Origin: Actinoallomurus iriomotensis
GTDB lineage: Bacteria > Actinomycetota > Actinomycetes > Streptosporangiales > Streptosporangiaceae
DNA length: 64,000 bases
Assembly (NCBI RefSeq): GCF_030269445.1
Contig: NZ_BSTJ01000010.1
Span: 62,001-126,000, forward strand
Reading direction: 5' to 3'
The notes beneath the pieces were generated by a model. The model made no database searches. It was given only the letters and a program-made list of their open reading frames with translations, and was not told the DNA's origin. Shown here piece by piece: positions 9,441 to 17,478 of this stretch. The translations under genes and the position numbers were made by a program. Positions within the stretch are counted from its first letter, which is position 1. Each line of letters starts with the position of its first letter.

Positions 9441-10601
9441 CTACCCGTGATGGTGGGCAGTCTGGTCCTTTTCGGGGTCGCCGCCCATCATGGTAAGCAT
9501 CGGCACGCCGCCCGTACGGACGAAACGGGCAACAAGGATGGCGGTGATGGCCAGGAAGGCGATGTTGAGCCAGGTCGTGTAGTTCCAGGAGACGTGCGCC
9601 GCCATCACGGCCGCGTGACGTCTCTCCGGGACGAGCCCGGTCGTGCCGAAGACCAGCTCGACGACGTATCCGGCGGCGACCATGGCGGCGTAGAACGTCG
9701 CGGTGACGAACAGGGCCATCCGGATCCCGTAGTACTTCCGGTAGATGTTGATGATCGGCAGGATGATCAGGTCGCCGAAGATGAAGGCGATCACCCCGCC
9801 GAAGCTGATGCCGCCGTTCCACAGCACCGCGGCGAGCGGGACGTTGCCGATCGAGCAGACGAAGCTGACGACGGCGACCAGCGGCCCGACGAGCGGACCC
9901 CAGAGGGCGGCCGCCGTCGGATGCCCGCTGAGGAAGAAGTGGCGCCAGAACGAGTCGGGCACCCATGCGGCGACGGCGCCGGCGACGAGCAGCCCGACGA
10001 CCAGGTCCCGCAGGATGGCCGCCCACTCCATCACGAACACGTGGGAGACCGCCGTGAACGCCTCCCTGGAGAACAGCCGCCGCCAGAACGACCCCTCCCG
10101 GCGCACCGCCATGTCCATCGCCGCGTGCCCCTCCATCGACCCGGCGACGCCGCGTTCGGCCTGGTGACGCGCCTCCCGCAGCAGGCGTTCGCGCAGGAAC
10201 AGGCGGAACAGCAGCGCGATGGCCACGATCATGACGGGCCCGCCGACGAACTCCGCCGCGGTGAACTCCCAGCCCATCAGCAGCGCCAGCACGATGCCCA
10301 GCTCGATCACCAGGTTGGTCGAGGCGATCTCGAACGCCATCGCGGCCGTGAAGCTCGCCCCCTTGCGGAACAGCGAACGCGCCAGCGCGACGGCGGCGTA
10401 CGAGCAGGAGGAGGACGCGGCGCCGAGGCCGGTCGCGACGATGAGCGTGCCCGGCCGGTCGTCGCCGAGCAGCCGGACGATCGTCGATCGCCGTACGACG
10501 GCCTGCACGACCGCCGACAGCGCGAAGCCGAGGATCAGCGCCCACAGGATCTCCCAGGCCATCGACCCCGCTATCGCCAGAGCATGCCCGATCGCGCCCA
10601 T
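9441..10601 (-). CDS. YraQ/ArsP-type (DUF318) permease
   Basis: A 386-aa integral membrane protein with about eight hydrophobic segments in two halves. Each half carries a conserved Cys in a membrane-associated motif (ASSSCSYAAVALARS near residue 65 and VCSIGNVPLA near 250), as in the DUF318/ArsP permease family. Known members export organoarsenicals; many are uncharacterised. The C-terminus ends in HHHG. The ATG at 10601 follows a GGAAGGGG ribosome site. The promoter contains a CsoR-like operator, so induction by copper, another metal or a sulfur species is likely. No CsoR gene is present here. The substrate is unknown; metal or sulfur-compound export is an inference. Confidence 0.8.
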   Translation of the reverse strand: MGAIGHALAIAGSMAWEILWALILGFALSAVVQAVVRRSTIVRLLGDDRPGTLIVATGLGAASSSCSYAAVALARSLFRKGASFTAAMAFEIASTNLVIELGIVLALLMGWEFTAAEFVGGPVMIVAIALLFRLFLRERLLREARHQAERGVAGSMEGHAAMDMAVRREGSFWRRLFSREAFTAVSHVFVMEWAAILRDLVVGLLVAGAVAAWVPDSFWRHFFLSGHPTAAALWGPLVGPLVAVVSFVCSIGNVPLAAVLWNGGISFGGVIAFIFGDLIILPIINIYRKYYGIRMALFVTATFYAAMVAAGYVVELVFGTTGLVPERRHAAVMAAHVSWNYTTWLNIAFLAITAILVARFVRTGGVPMLTMMGGDPEKDQTAHHHG

Positions 10602-10637
10602 TGCGCCCCTTCCCGGCCGATGACGTGGTCCCCGGCG

Positions 10638-10667
10638 ATGTTATTACCCCCAGGGGGTATATGCCAA
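10638..10667 (-). promoter_or_regulatory. Permease promoter with CsoR-like operator in the spacer
   Basis: On the minus strand, TTGGCA (10662-10667) and TAACAT (10638-10643) form -35 and -10 boxes with an 18-base spacer. The spacer holds the palindrome TACCCCC-A/T-GGGGGTA at 10645-10659, which matches operators of the CsoR/RcnR/CstR (DUF156) repressor family. A repressor bound there would block RNA polymerase. Confidence 0.7.
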
Positions 10668-10696
10668 CGGCCGCGGGATCTCCGGGCACACGAAAT

Positions 10697-10725
10697 GGGC
10701 GACCGGGAGGCTCTCCCGATCGCCC
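10697..10725 (-). terminator. Hairpin, probable terminator
   Basis: Thirteen-base arms (10697-10709 and 10713-10725) pair with one G-U step on the minus strand and a 3-base loop. It lies between the serine hydrolase gene and the permease promoter and probably insulates them. Confidence 0.45.
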
Positions 10726-10770
10726 ACGGGAACTCTCTTCCCTCGCGCCGGCCGGCCATGCGGCCGCGGC

Positions 10771-10826
10771 GGGCAGGGTCGCCGACGCCGCATCCCCGCG
10801 CCACCGGGATGCGGCGTCTCCTGCCC
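10771..10826. repeat. Long interrupted hairpin in intergenic region
   Basis: A perfect 13-bp stem (10784-10796 with 10806-10818) is extended by a 6-bp outer stem (10771-10776 with 10821-10826). The rest of the 440-bp gap from 10602 to 11042 shows no gene. Confidence 0.5.
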
Positions 10827-11042
10827 TCGGGTTTGCGCGGTCACATCTCCGAGCGACCGGCCGCGGACCGAGTTATCCGGCTGGCGATAAATGCGCCATC
10901 GCATTCCGAATCGACCGCAGAAGTGCACAATGTGCGATCTCTTCTACTGTCCGCTGGCGCGGTGTTCGCCGTCAAGAGCGCCAGGAGTAAACAACTTCGC
11001 CCGTTACGTCACAATTAATCTTCTCTGGCGTCCCAGGCGGCT

Positions 11043-12263
11043 TCAACGCCGCTCGGGGCCGTCGTCCGGGGCCGCGCACAGGGCGTCGTCGATCAGCTTG
11101 CTCTCGGCCTGTTCCACGCGCAGGACGTCGTCCGATGATGCGGCGAACACGCCCGACAGCGACGCCGTGACGGCGCGCCGGCCGTCGGCGGTGACACCGT
11201 CGGCGGTGATCCAGCCGGAATCGCCGCCCTCGTGGCCCCAGTACACCCCGCCGCACGACAGGGGGCGGGAGAAGACCCCCAGCCCGTCACGGGCGCCCGG
11301 CATGAGCTTCTGGAACTCCTCGCTGACCGGCATGGTGTGTTTCATCTGCGCCAGCTGCGCCGGGCGCAGGAGTCGGCCGCCGAGCAGGGCACGGAGGAAT
11401 CGGTTGAGATCGGCGGTCGTGGAGACGAGCCCGGCCTCTCCATTGGTGCCCTGGCCGATCTGCTCGGTGACGTCCACGGGTGGCTCGCCGGGCGCGAAGC
11501 TCTGGTACGTCTCGGCGTGTGGCCGGGGCAGCTCGGGTGAGGTACCCGGCCAGAAGGTGTGCCGGAGGCCGAGCGGCCGGACGATCCGATCCCGTACCTC
11601 CTCGTGCCAGGGGTGTCCGGTGACCCGGTGGACGACCATGCCGAGCAGGACGTAGCCGGTGTTGCAGTAACTCCAGTCCGTGCCGGAGCGGAAGTCCGGC
11701 CGGTGGCGCATCGCCCGTGCGACGGTCTGCTCGGGTGTGTAGGTGTCGTATCGGTGCCGGTGGAAGTCCTCCGCCGAGGTGTAGTCGGGGTAGTCGTCGT
11801 GGATGCCGCTGGTGTGCTGGAGCAGCTGGCGGATGGTGATCGCATGGCCGTCGTTGCCGTTCCCGGACACCACGCCGGGCAGCCATCGTTCGACCGTGTC
11901 GTCCAGGGAGAGCCTGCCGTCGCCGGCCAGTTGCAGGATCACGGTGGCGACGAACGTCTTGGTGGTGCTGGCGATCCGGAAGTAGCCGTCCGGGGGGACC
12001 GGCCGCCGGGTCGTCCGGTCGGCGACGCCGCTGGTGGCGGTCAGGTTCCGGCCGTCAGGGCCGATCAGGCGGGCCTGCACCCCCGTCACGCCGAGTGCGG
12101 TGATCGCGTCGGTGTCGCGCTGGAGCCGAGCCTGGCCGTCGTGCTGCCGGGCCGCGCTCGCGCCGGACGCGCAGCCGGTGGAGAGGGCCCCGGCCACGAT
12201 GGCGGTCAGGGCCAGGTTCCGCGGGATGGAGCGGCCGCGCCGCCGGGTGGATGATCTCGTCAT
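11043..12263 (-). CDS. Serine hydrolase lipoprotein, class C beta-lactamase/DD-peptidase fold
   Basis: A 406-aa exported protein. The ATG at 12263 gives an Arg-rich N-terminus and a lipobox ending LSTGC (C31), so it should be anchored on the outer face of the membrane. The penicillin-recognising serine hydrolase motifs are in order: STTK (Ser nucleophile in IASTTKTF), YCN (Tyr-x-Asn in WSYCNTG), and HEG in WGHEGGDSG in place of the KTG box. This is the pattern of D-alanyl-D-alanine carboxypeptidase-like enzymes and esterases of the PF00144 family. It is divergent from a histidine kinase/response regulator pair 113 bases away, which suggests that the pair controls it. The natural substrate is not evident. 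Confidence 0.87.
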   Translation of the reverse strand: MTRSSTRRRGRSIPRNLALTAIVAGALSTGCASGASAARQHDGQARLQRDTDAITALGVTGVQARLIGPDGRNLTATSGVADRTTRRPVPPDGYFRIASTTKTFVATVILQLAGDGRLSLDDTVERWLPGVVSGNGNDGHAITIRQLLQHTSGIHDDYPDYTSAEDFHRHRYDTYTPEQTVARAMRHRPDFRSGTDWSYCNTGYVLLGMVVHRVTGHPWHEEVRDRIVRPLGLRHTFWPGTSPELPRPHAETYQSFAPGEPPVDVTEQIGQGTNGEAGLVSTTADLNRFLRALLGGRLLRPAQLAQMKHTMPVSEEFQKLMPGARDGLGVFSRPLSCGGVYWGHEGGDSGWITADGVTADGRRAVTASLSGVFAASSDDVLRVEQAESKLIDDALCAAPDDGPERR

Positions 12264-12376
12264 GGGCAGCGACGCTAGGCCGGGCGGGGCGCGGCGGACG
12301 ATACCGCTGACCAGTGGGAAAAGGAGGTAGCAGGCTGTAGTGCCGGGCTCGGTCGCCATGGCTCAGACTTGGGCGA

Positions 12377-13531
12377 ATGAAGCACCACGGGGTCGGCCGG
12401 CTTTCGGCGATGTGGCGCGGTCTGGGCTACCTGCTGGGAAGCCTGCTCACCGCTCCGGTCGCCCTGTTCGCGCTGCCCGTACTCCTCGTCCCCACGATGG
12501 CCCGTGCCTGGGCGTCCTGGCATCGTCGCCGCGCCGACCGGTTGCTGCTCTTCTCGCGTTCTGGTCCCGTCCGTGTCGGTACGTGGCGGGTCCTCGGGTG
12601 GCTGGGCACGTACATCGTGACCAGTCTGGCGTTCGGGCTCGTCGTGGTGATGTGCGCCGGCAACGCGGTGGCCACGGCCGTCACGGTGCCGCTGTGGTGG
12701 GCGTTGCCCGCCGGCACCCCCGCGGGCGGCTTCTTCGCCGGTGTCCCCCTGTCCGGGTGGGGTACGGCGTTGACCCTGGGGACCGGGCAGTTCGTCGTCT
12801 TCGCGGCCCTGACCTACTGGCTGGTTCCGCCGCTGGCGCGCCTGCACGCCCGGATCTGTGTCGCGCTGCTGTCCCCCTCGGCCACCGAGAGGCTGGCGCG
12901 GCGGGTGGAGACGCTGACCGAGACGCGGACCGGCGCCATGAACGCGCACGGCGCGGAACTCCGCCGGATCGAACGTGACCTGCACGACGGCACCCAGGCT
13001 CGGCTGGTGGCCATCGCCATGCGGCTGGGCGCGGCCCGTGAGTCGCTGGGGGAGGACCCGGAGTTGGTGGGCCGGCTCCTGCGGGAAGCGCATGAGGGTA
13101 CCGAGGAGGCCATGGCGGAGCTGCGTGCGGTGATCCGGACGATCTACCCGCCGATCCTCGCCGACCGCGGCCTCGCCGGGGCGCTGACCGCGCTCGGAAC
13201 CCGATCGGCGATCGACACCACCCTCGATGTCGGCGACCTCGGCACGATCCCGCCCGCGGTCGAGGCCGTGGCCTACTTCACCGTCGCCGAGACGCTCACC
13301 AACGCCGCCAAGCACGGTCAGGCCACCCGGGCCGCCGTCCGCGTCGCGCGCGCCGGCGACCGGCTGGCGATCGAGGTCGCCGACGACGGGATCGGCGGCG
13401 CCGACGAGACGCGGGGCACCGGCATCGCCGGGATCCGCCGCCGCGTCCTGGCACTCGACGGCACCATCCAGATCCACAGCCCGGCCGGCGGCCCGACCAC
13501 GATCACGGTGAGCCTGCCATGCGCATCGTGA
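12377..13531 (+). CDS. Sensor histidine kinase (NarL-type, HisKA_3)
   Basis: A 384-aa membrane kinase. Hydrophobic segments near 18-40, 70-92 and 128-150 form the sensor region. The phospho-acceptor is H203 in ERDLHDGTQARL, the signature of the HisKA_3 group. The ATPase domain includes AETLTNAAKHG (N box) and DDGIGG with a GTGIAGIRRR G2 box. It lacks a large extracytoplasmic domain, so it probably senses through its membrane segments. Its 3' end overlaps the response regulator gene by 13 bases, showing translational coupling. The divergent cell-wall-type hydrolase suggests an envelope-related signal, by inference. Confidence 0.92.
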   Translation: MKHHGVGRLSAMWRGLGYLLGSLLTAPVALFALPVLLVPTMARAWASWHRRRADRLLLFSRSGPVRVGTWRVLGWLGTYIVTSLAFGLVVVMCAGNAVATAVTVPLWWALPAGTPAGGFFAGVPLSGWGTALTLGTGQFVVFAALTYWLVPPLARLHARICVALLSPSATERLARRVETLTETRTGAMNAHGAELRRIERDLHDGTQARLVAIAMRLGAARESLGEDPELVGRLLREAHEGTEEAMAELRAVIRTIYPPILADRGLAGALTALGTRSAIDTTLDVGDLGTIPPAVEAVAYFTVAETLTNAAKHGQATRAAVRVARAGDRLAIEVADDGIGGADETRGTGIAGIRRRVLALDGTIQIHSPAGGPTTITVSLPCAS

Positions 13532-14163
13532 TCGCCGAGGACAACGTCCTGCTGTCCAGCGGGCTGGAGCTCCTGCTGACCGCCAGGGGCTTCCACGTCG
13601 CCGCGATCGCCCAGGACGCCCCCGGCTTCATCGACGCCGTCGACGAACACCGGCCGGACCTCACCATCGTCGACGTACGGCTACCGCCGTCCTTCCGCGA
13701 CGAGGGCATCCACGCCGCCCTCCAGGCCCGCCGCCGGCACCCCGGCCTGCCGGTGCTCGTGCTCTCCCAGTACGTGGAGCAGCAGTACGCCGGCGAGCTG
13801 ATCTCCGATGAACGCGGCGGCGTCGGCTACCTCCTCAAGGACCGGGTGAGCCGGGTGAGCGAGTTCGTCGACGCGCTGCGGCGGGTCGCCGCCGGCGGCA
13901 CCGTCATGGACCCCGAAGTGATCGCGCAGCTCCTCACGCGTTCCGCCCGCGACCCGATCGCCGGCCTCACGCCACGCGAACGCCAGGTGCTCGCCCTCAT
14001 GGCGGAGGGAAAGGACAACACCACGATCGCCGCCCGGCTCGTGATCACCGAGAACGCCGTGCACAAGCACATCGGCAACATCTTCGCCAAGCTCGGCCTC
14101 TCGCCGACCGACCGCGGCCACCGCCGCGTCCTCGCCGTCCTCACCTACCTCAGCCACCGGTGA
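13519..14163 (+). CDS. NarL/LuxR-family response regulator
   Basis: A 214-aa partner of the preceding kinase. The receiver domain has the acidic pair in IVIAEDN, the phospho-acceptor D52 in TIVDVRLPP, and the switch Lys in GYLLKDRVS. A LuxR-type helix-turn-helix follows at about 148-207 (LTPRERQVLALMAEG, NAVHKHIGNIF). It should bind DNA as a dimer when phosphorylated. The divergent serine hydrolase promoter is the nearest candidate target; no dyad there is clear enough to name as its site. Confidence 0.93.
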   Translation: MRIVIAEDNVLLSSGLELLLTARGFHVAAIAQDAPGFIDAVDEHRPDLTIVDVRLPPSFRDEGIHAALQARRRHPGLPVLVLSQYVEQQYAGELISDERGGVGYLLKDRVSRVSEFVDALRRVAAGGTVMDPEVIAQLLTRSARDPIAGLTPRERQVLALMAEGKDNTTIAARLVITENAVHKHIGNIFAKLGLSPTDRGHRRVLAVLTYLSHR

Positions 14164-14347
14164 ACGCGATGACTGAACCGCGTCGATGAGGGAAAGCGAG
14201 GAAAGCCTGGTACCTGGCGGTTTGTCGGTAGAGGAGTGAGGATGGACGCTGTGATCGTTTCCCGAGCGCCGCCGGTGTCGTACTCCGCCTGTCCAAGGGA
14301 TGACCCCCTCGAACCCCCACCAGCCTCACGACAGGAAGAGAGCCCCC

Positions 14348-15736
14348 ATGACAGCGCTCGCTGGTCCCGCGCTGGCCGCGTCCTCCTGGAACGGCCACGA
14401 CACCCGGCTGATCGTGGCAGCCGTCATCGGTGTCGCCGTCATCGTCGTACTGATCACGCAGTTGAAGGTCCATCCGTTCCTCGCGCTGGCGCTGGGGTCC
14501 GGAGCGCTCGGTGCCGTCGCCGGCATGTCCCTCGAAAACATGATCACCAGCTTCAGCAAGGGCGTGGGCGACGTCGTCGCCAGCGTCGGCGTCCTCATCG
14601 CCCTCGGGGCGATGCTCGGCAAGCTGCTCGCCGAGTCCGGCGGGGCGGACCAGATCGTCGACACCATCCTCGCCAAGTCCGGCGCGCGATTGCTGCCCTG
14701 GGCGATGACCCTCATCGCCGTGCTGATCGGGCTGCCGATGTTCTTCGAGATCGGCCTGGTCCTGCTCGTGCCCGTCGTCCTGCTCGTCGCGCGGCGCTCC
14801 GGGCGGCCGCTCATGCTGCTCGGCATCCCGGCGCTCGCCGGTCTGTCCGTGCTGCACGGCCTGGTGCCGCCGCACCCCGGCCCGCTCGTCGCGATCAGCA
14901 CGGTCAAGGCCGACCTCGGCGTCACCCTCGCCCTCGGACTGCTCGTCGCCGTCCCCACCGTGATCATCGCCGGGCCGCTGTTCGGGCGGGTCGCCTCACG
15001 CTGGGTGCACGCCGAGCCGCCCGCCGGCCTGATGGACGACGACGAGGGCGGCGAGGAGGAGGCGGACCGGAGGCGGCCCGGGTTCGGGCTCACGGTCGGC
15101 ACCGTCCTGCTTCCCGTCGTGCTCATGCTCGCCAAGGCCGTCGCCGACGTCTGGCTGGACGACGGCGCCGTCCGTACCGCCCTCGACGCGATCGGCACGC
15201 CGCTGTTCGCCCTGTTCGTCGCGGTCATCGTGGGCATGTTCACGCTGGGCGTGCCGGCGGGGTTCGACAAGGAGCGCATCTCCGCCATCGTCGCCGAGTC
15301 CCTGCCGCCCATCGCGAGCGTGATGCTCATCGTGGCCGCCGGCGGCGGCTTCAAGCAGACCCTGATCGACGCCGGTGTCGGCAAGGCGATCACCCAGGCC
15401 GCGAACGGCGCGAGCATCTCCGCGCTGCTGCTCGGCTGGCTGGTCGCGGTCGGCATCCGGCTCGCGACCGGCTCGGCCACCGTCGCCACCATCTCGGCGG
15501 CCGGCATCGTGGCCCCGCTCGCCACCGGCATGAGCTCATCGCACACGGCCCTGCTGGTCCTGGCCATCGGTTCGGGGTCGCTGTTCTTCTCCCACGTCAA
15601 CGACGCCGGCTTCTGGCTCGTCAAGGAGTTCTACGGGCTGAGCGTGGGCCAGACCATCAAGACGTGGTCGATCATGGAGACGATCATCTCGGTCGTCTCC
15701 ATCGTGCTCATCATGCTGCTGAACCTGGTGCTGTGA
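14348..15736 (+). CDS. gntP: Gluconate:H+ symporter, GntP family
   Basis: A 462-aa polytopic membrane protein of normal GntP length. The ATG at 14348 is preceded by AGGAAG; an upstream in-frame ATG at 14300 would add 16 polar residues and is less likely. Family traits include a GAMLGKLLAESGGAD loop near 100, a VPPHPGPLVAI motif, ATGSATVA, and a SSHTALLVLAIGSGS-type segment followed by HVNDAGFWLVKE near the C-terminus. An acidic cytoplasmic loop (DDDEGGEEE) separates the halves. Members import gluconate or related sugar acids. No gluconate kinase or dehydratase adjoins it, so the exact substrate is open. Confidence 0.9.
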   Translation: MTALAGPALAASSWNGHDTRLIVAAVIGVAVIVVLITQLKVHPFLALALGSGALGAVAGMSLENMITSFSKGVGDVVASVGVLIALGAMLGKLLAESGGADQIVDTILAKSGARLLPWAMTLIAVLIGLPMFFEIGLVLLVPVVLLVARRSGRPLMLLGIPALAGLSVLHGLVPPHPGPLVAISTVKADLGVTLALGLLVAVPTVIIAGPLFGRVASRWVHAEPPAGLMDDDEGGEEEADRRRPGFGLTVGTVLLPVVLMLAKAVADVWLDDGAVRTALDAIGTPLFALFVAVIVGMFTLGVPAGFDKERISAIVAESLPPIASVMLIVAAGGGFKQTLIDAGVGKAITQAANGASISALLLGWLVAVGIRLATGSATVATISAAGIVAPLATGMSSSHTALLVLAIGSGSLFFSHVNDAGFWLVKEFYGLSVGQTIKTWSIMETIISVVSIVLIMLLNLVL

Positions 15737-15793
15737 GCCGGCCCGCGGACGCCGAAGCCGGACGAGGCACGCCGCCGGACGTGAGTGCCGCGT

Positions 15794-16156
15794 TCAGGCC
15801 GACGGCTCGTGTCTCCGCTCGGACTCGGTGAACTCCACGGACTCCAGTACGAGCCCGTCGCCGCTGTGCAGGTCCAGCCGGGTGCTGCCGCAGCCGGAGC
15901 AGGTGGCGAGGATCCGGTCGGAGGTCACGACGCGTCCGCACGACCGGCAGCCGAGCCGTACCGGCTCGACGACCACGTCGAGGTGCGCGCCGTCCGCCAC
16001 GGTGCCGTCGGACACCGCGATGAACGCCTGGTTCAGGGCGGGGCCGCTGATGCGGAGCAGGGCGCCGGCGCGTACGCGCGCCCGCCGTACGCGGCGGCCG
16101 GCCGCTCGCCGCTCCACCGCCCGGAGGACGGCTCCGGCGATCCCCAGCTCGCGCAC
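15794..16156 (-). CDS. hypA: Solitary HypA-like nickel metallochaperone, with altered N-terminus
   Basis: A 120-aa protein if started at the GTG at 16156, which places the start exactly where HypA proteins begin (MRELGIAGAVLRAV aligned with the usual MHELGIA). The zinc domain is intact: CRSC and CSGC pairs, with the HSGDGLVLESVEF tail. The usual second-residue His, which with the N-terminus binds nickel, is Arg here. HypA hands nickel to hydrogenase or, in some bacteria, urease. No other hyp, hydrogenase or urease gene lies in the window. A longer in-frame start at 16294 (ATG) is possible but would add a low-complexity Arg-rich leader and lacks family support. Confidence 0.72.
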   Translation of the reverse strand: MRELGIAGAVLRAVERRAAGRRVRRARVRAGALLRISGPALNQAFIAVSDGTVADGAHLDVVVEPVRLGCRSCGRVVTSDRILATCSGCGSTRLDLHSGDGLVLESVEFTESERRHEPSA

Positions 16157-16523
16157 CGTCTTCGCCTGCCGCTGGTCCTTCGGCGCCGGCGGGCGTCCGG
16201 CGTCGGCGTGATCGAGGCGCCCATCGCGCGCGGGCGGCCGGGAATCGTCCCTTCTCGGGCGCCTCCGTAGATGGAGCCGGAGCCAGGCGTTCATTCGGCC
16301 TCCCCACGGATCGTGAAATACGGCGGCATCCCGATGATTAGTAACTGACGTTATGGGCGTTCCCTGACGAATCGACACCCATAATCGGACAACGGGGAGT
16401 AAAGGCTTCGATGGGTACGGGACGTCGTATTCCAGCGGTCGCTGGGCGCTTCCCGGCATTCACGGTGTGGCGCGGATTCTCCGTGGATACGATGCTTCGA
16501 CGATCATTCGGGAGGAGCGCGCC
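16157..16523. promoter_or_regulatory. Divergent promoter region with TTATGGG/CCCATAA dyad
   Basis: This gap separates the HypA-like gene from the methyltransferase gene. A 7-bp inverted repeat, TTATGGG at 16351-16357 and CCCATAA at 16378-16384, spaced by 20 bases, is the only clear signal. It may be an operator for either gene. Nothing else resembling a gene is seen. Confidence 0.35.
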
Positions 16524-17336
16524 GTGCCGGAGCCGCAGGATCGGCCGGAGCCACGGACGGCCGACGTCAGCAGGCCGAGCCCCGCGCGCCTTTACAACTA
16601 CTACCTCGGCGGCAAGGACAACTTCGCCGTCGACCGCGAGGCCGCCGAGTCGATCCTGGCGGTCATGCCCGAGGGTCGGCAGGTCGCGCGGGAGAACCGC
16701 GCCTTCCTGCGCCGCGTGGTCCGCCATCTGACGCTGGAGACCGGCATCCGGCAGTTCGTCGACCTCGGCACCGGCCTGCCCACCGAGGGCAACGTGCACG
16801 AGGTCGCGCAGGAGGTCGCGTCCGGGGCGCGCGTCGTGTACGTCGACAACGATCCGATCGTGCTCGCCCACGGTGAGGCGATGCTGGCCACGGACGACCA
16901 GACCGCGTTCATCGGGGCGGACATGCGGGAGCCGGACGCGATCCTCGGCGATCCCCGGCTCAAGGCACTGATCGACTTCGACGAGCCGGTCGCGGTGCTG
17001 TTCGTCTCGGTGCTGCAGTTCGTGCCCGACGACGAGGAGGCCGCCGGGCTCGTCCGCAGGTTCGCCGAGGCGGTGCCGCCGGGCAGCCGGGTGGTCATCT
17101 CGACGATCACCGGCACCGGGCAGCGGGAGGACAAGGTCGCGACGATAACGGCCGCCTACGCGAACTCCACGGCCCCGGCCGTGCTGCGACCCCGGGAGCG
17201 GATCGAGCGCCTGTTCGGCGGCCTGGACCTGGTGCCGCCCGGGCTCGTGCCGGCGCCCGAATGGCACCCCGGCGTCCACGGCGAGACCGGTGACGGCACG
17301 TCCTGGGTGCTGGCCGGAGTCGGCGCGGTCTCCTGA
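16524..17336 (+). CDS. SAM-dependent methyltransferase, DUF574 (PF04672) family
   Basis: A 270-aa cytoplasmic protein. I chose the GTG at 16524 because GGAGGAG lies just upstream; an in-frame GTG at 16467 has no such site. The family signature LYNYYLGGKDNFAVDRE sits near residue 25, and the SAM-binding strand is FVDLGTGLPTEGN near 77, followed by VVYVDNDPIVL and GADMREPDAIL. These proteins are abundant and nearly restricted to actinomycetes; their substrates are unknown. A diverged paralogue lies at 62712-63566. It stands alone between divergent and downstream genes. Confidence 0.88.
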   Translation: MPEPQDRPEPRTADVSRPSPARLYNYYLGGKDNFAVDREAAESILAVMPEGRQVARENRAFLRRVVRHLTLETGIRQFVDLGTGLPTEGNVHEVAQEVASGARVVYVDNDPIVLAHGEAMLATDDQTAFIGADMREPDAILGDPRLKALIDFDEPVAVLFVSVLQFVPDDEEAAGLVRRFAEAVPPGSRVVISTITGTGQREDKVATITAAYANSTAPAVLRPRERIERLFGGLDLVPPGLVPAPEWHPGVHGETGDGTSWVLAGVGAVS

Positions 17337-17478
17337 TCCCAGGGACAGGGCAAGGCGCGGCGTGGCGGCGGTAAAGCTTCGTCCGCGGACCGCGCGTCGC
17401 GCATGACGCGCTGGTGGGCGCGGGTACGGCACATCGCAGGTCAAAGCGATATTCCAGCGACACGAACGGTGCCGACGC

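Noticed and set aside
12275-13477. 400-codon minus-strand frame opposite the histidine kinase
   Set aside because: It is the antisense of a kinase with intact H, N and G boxes.
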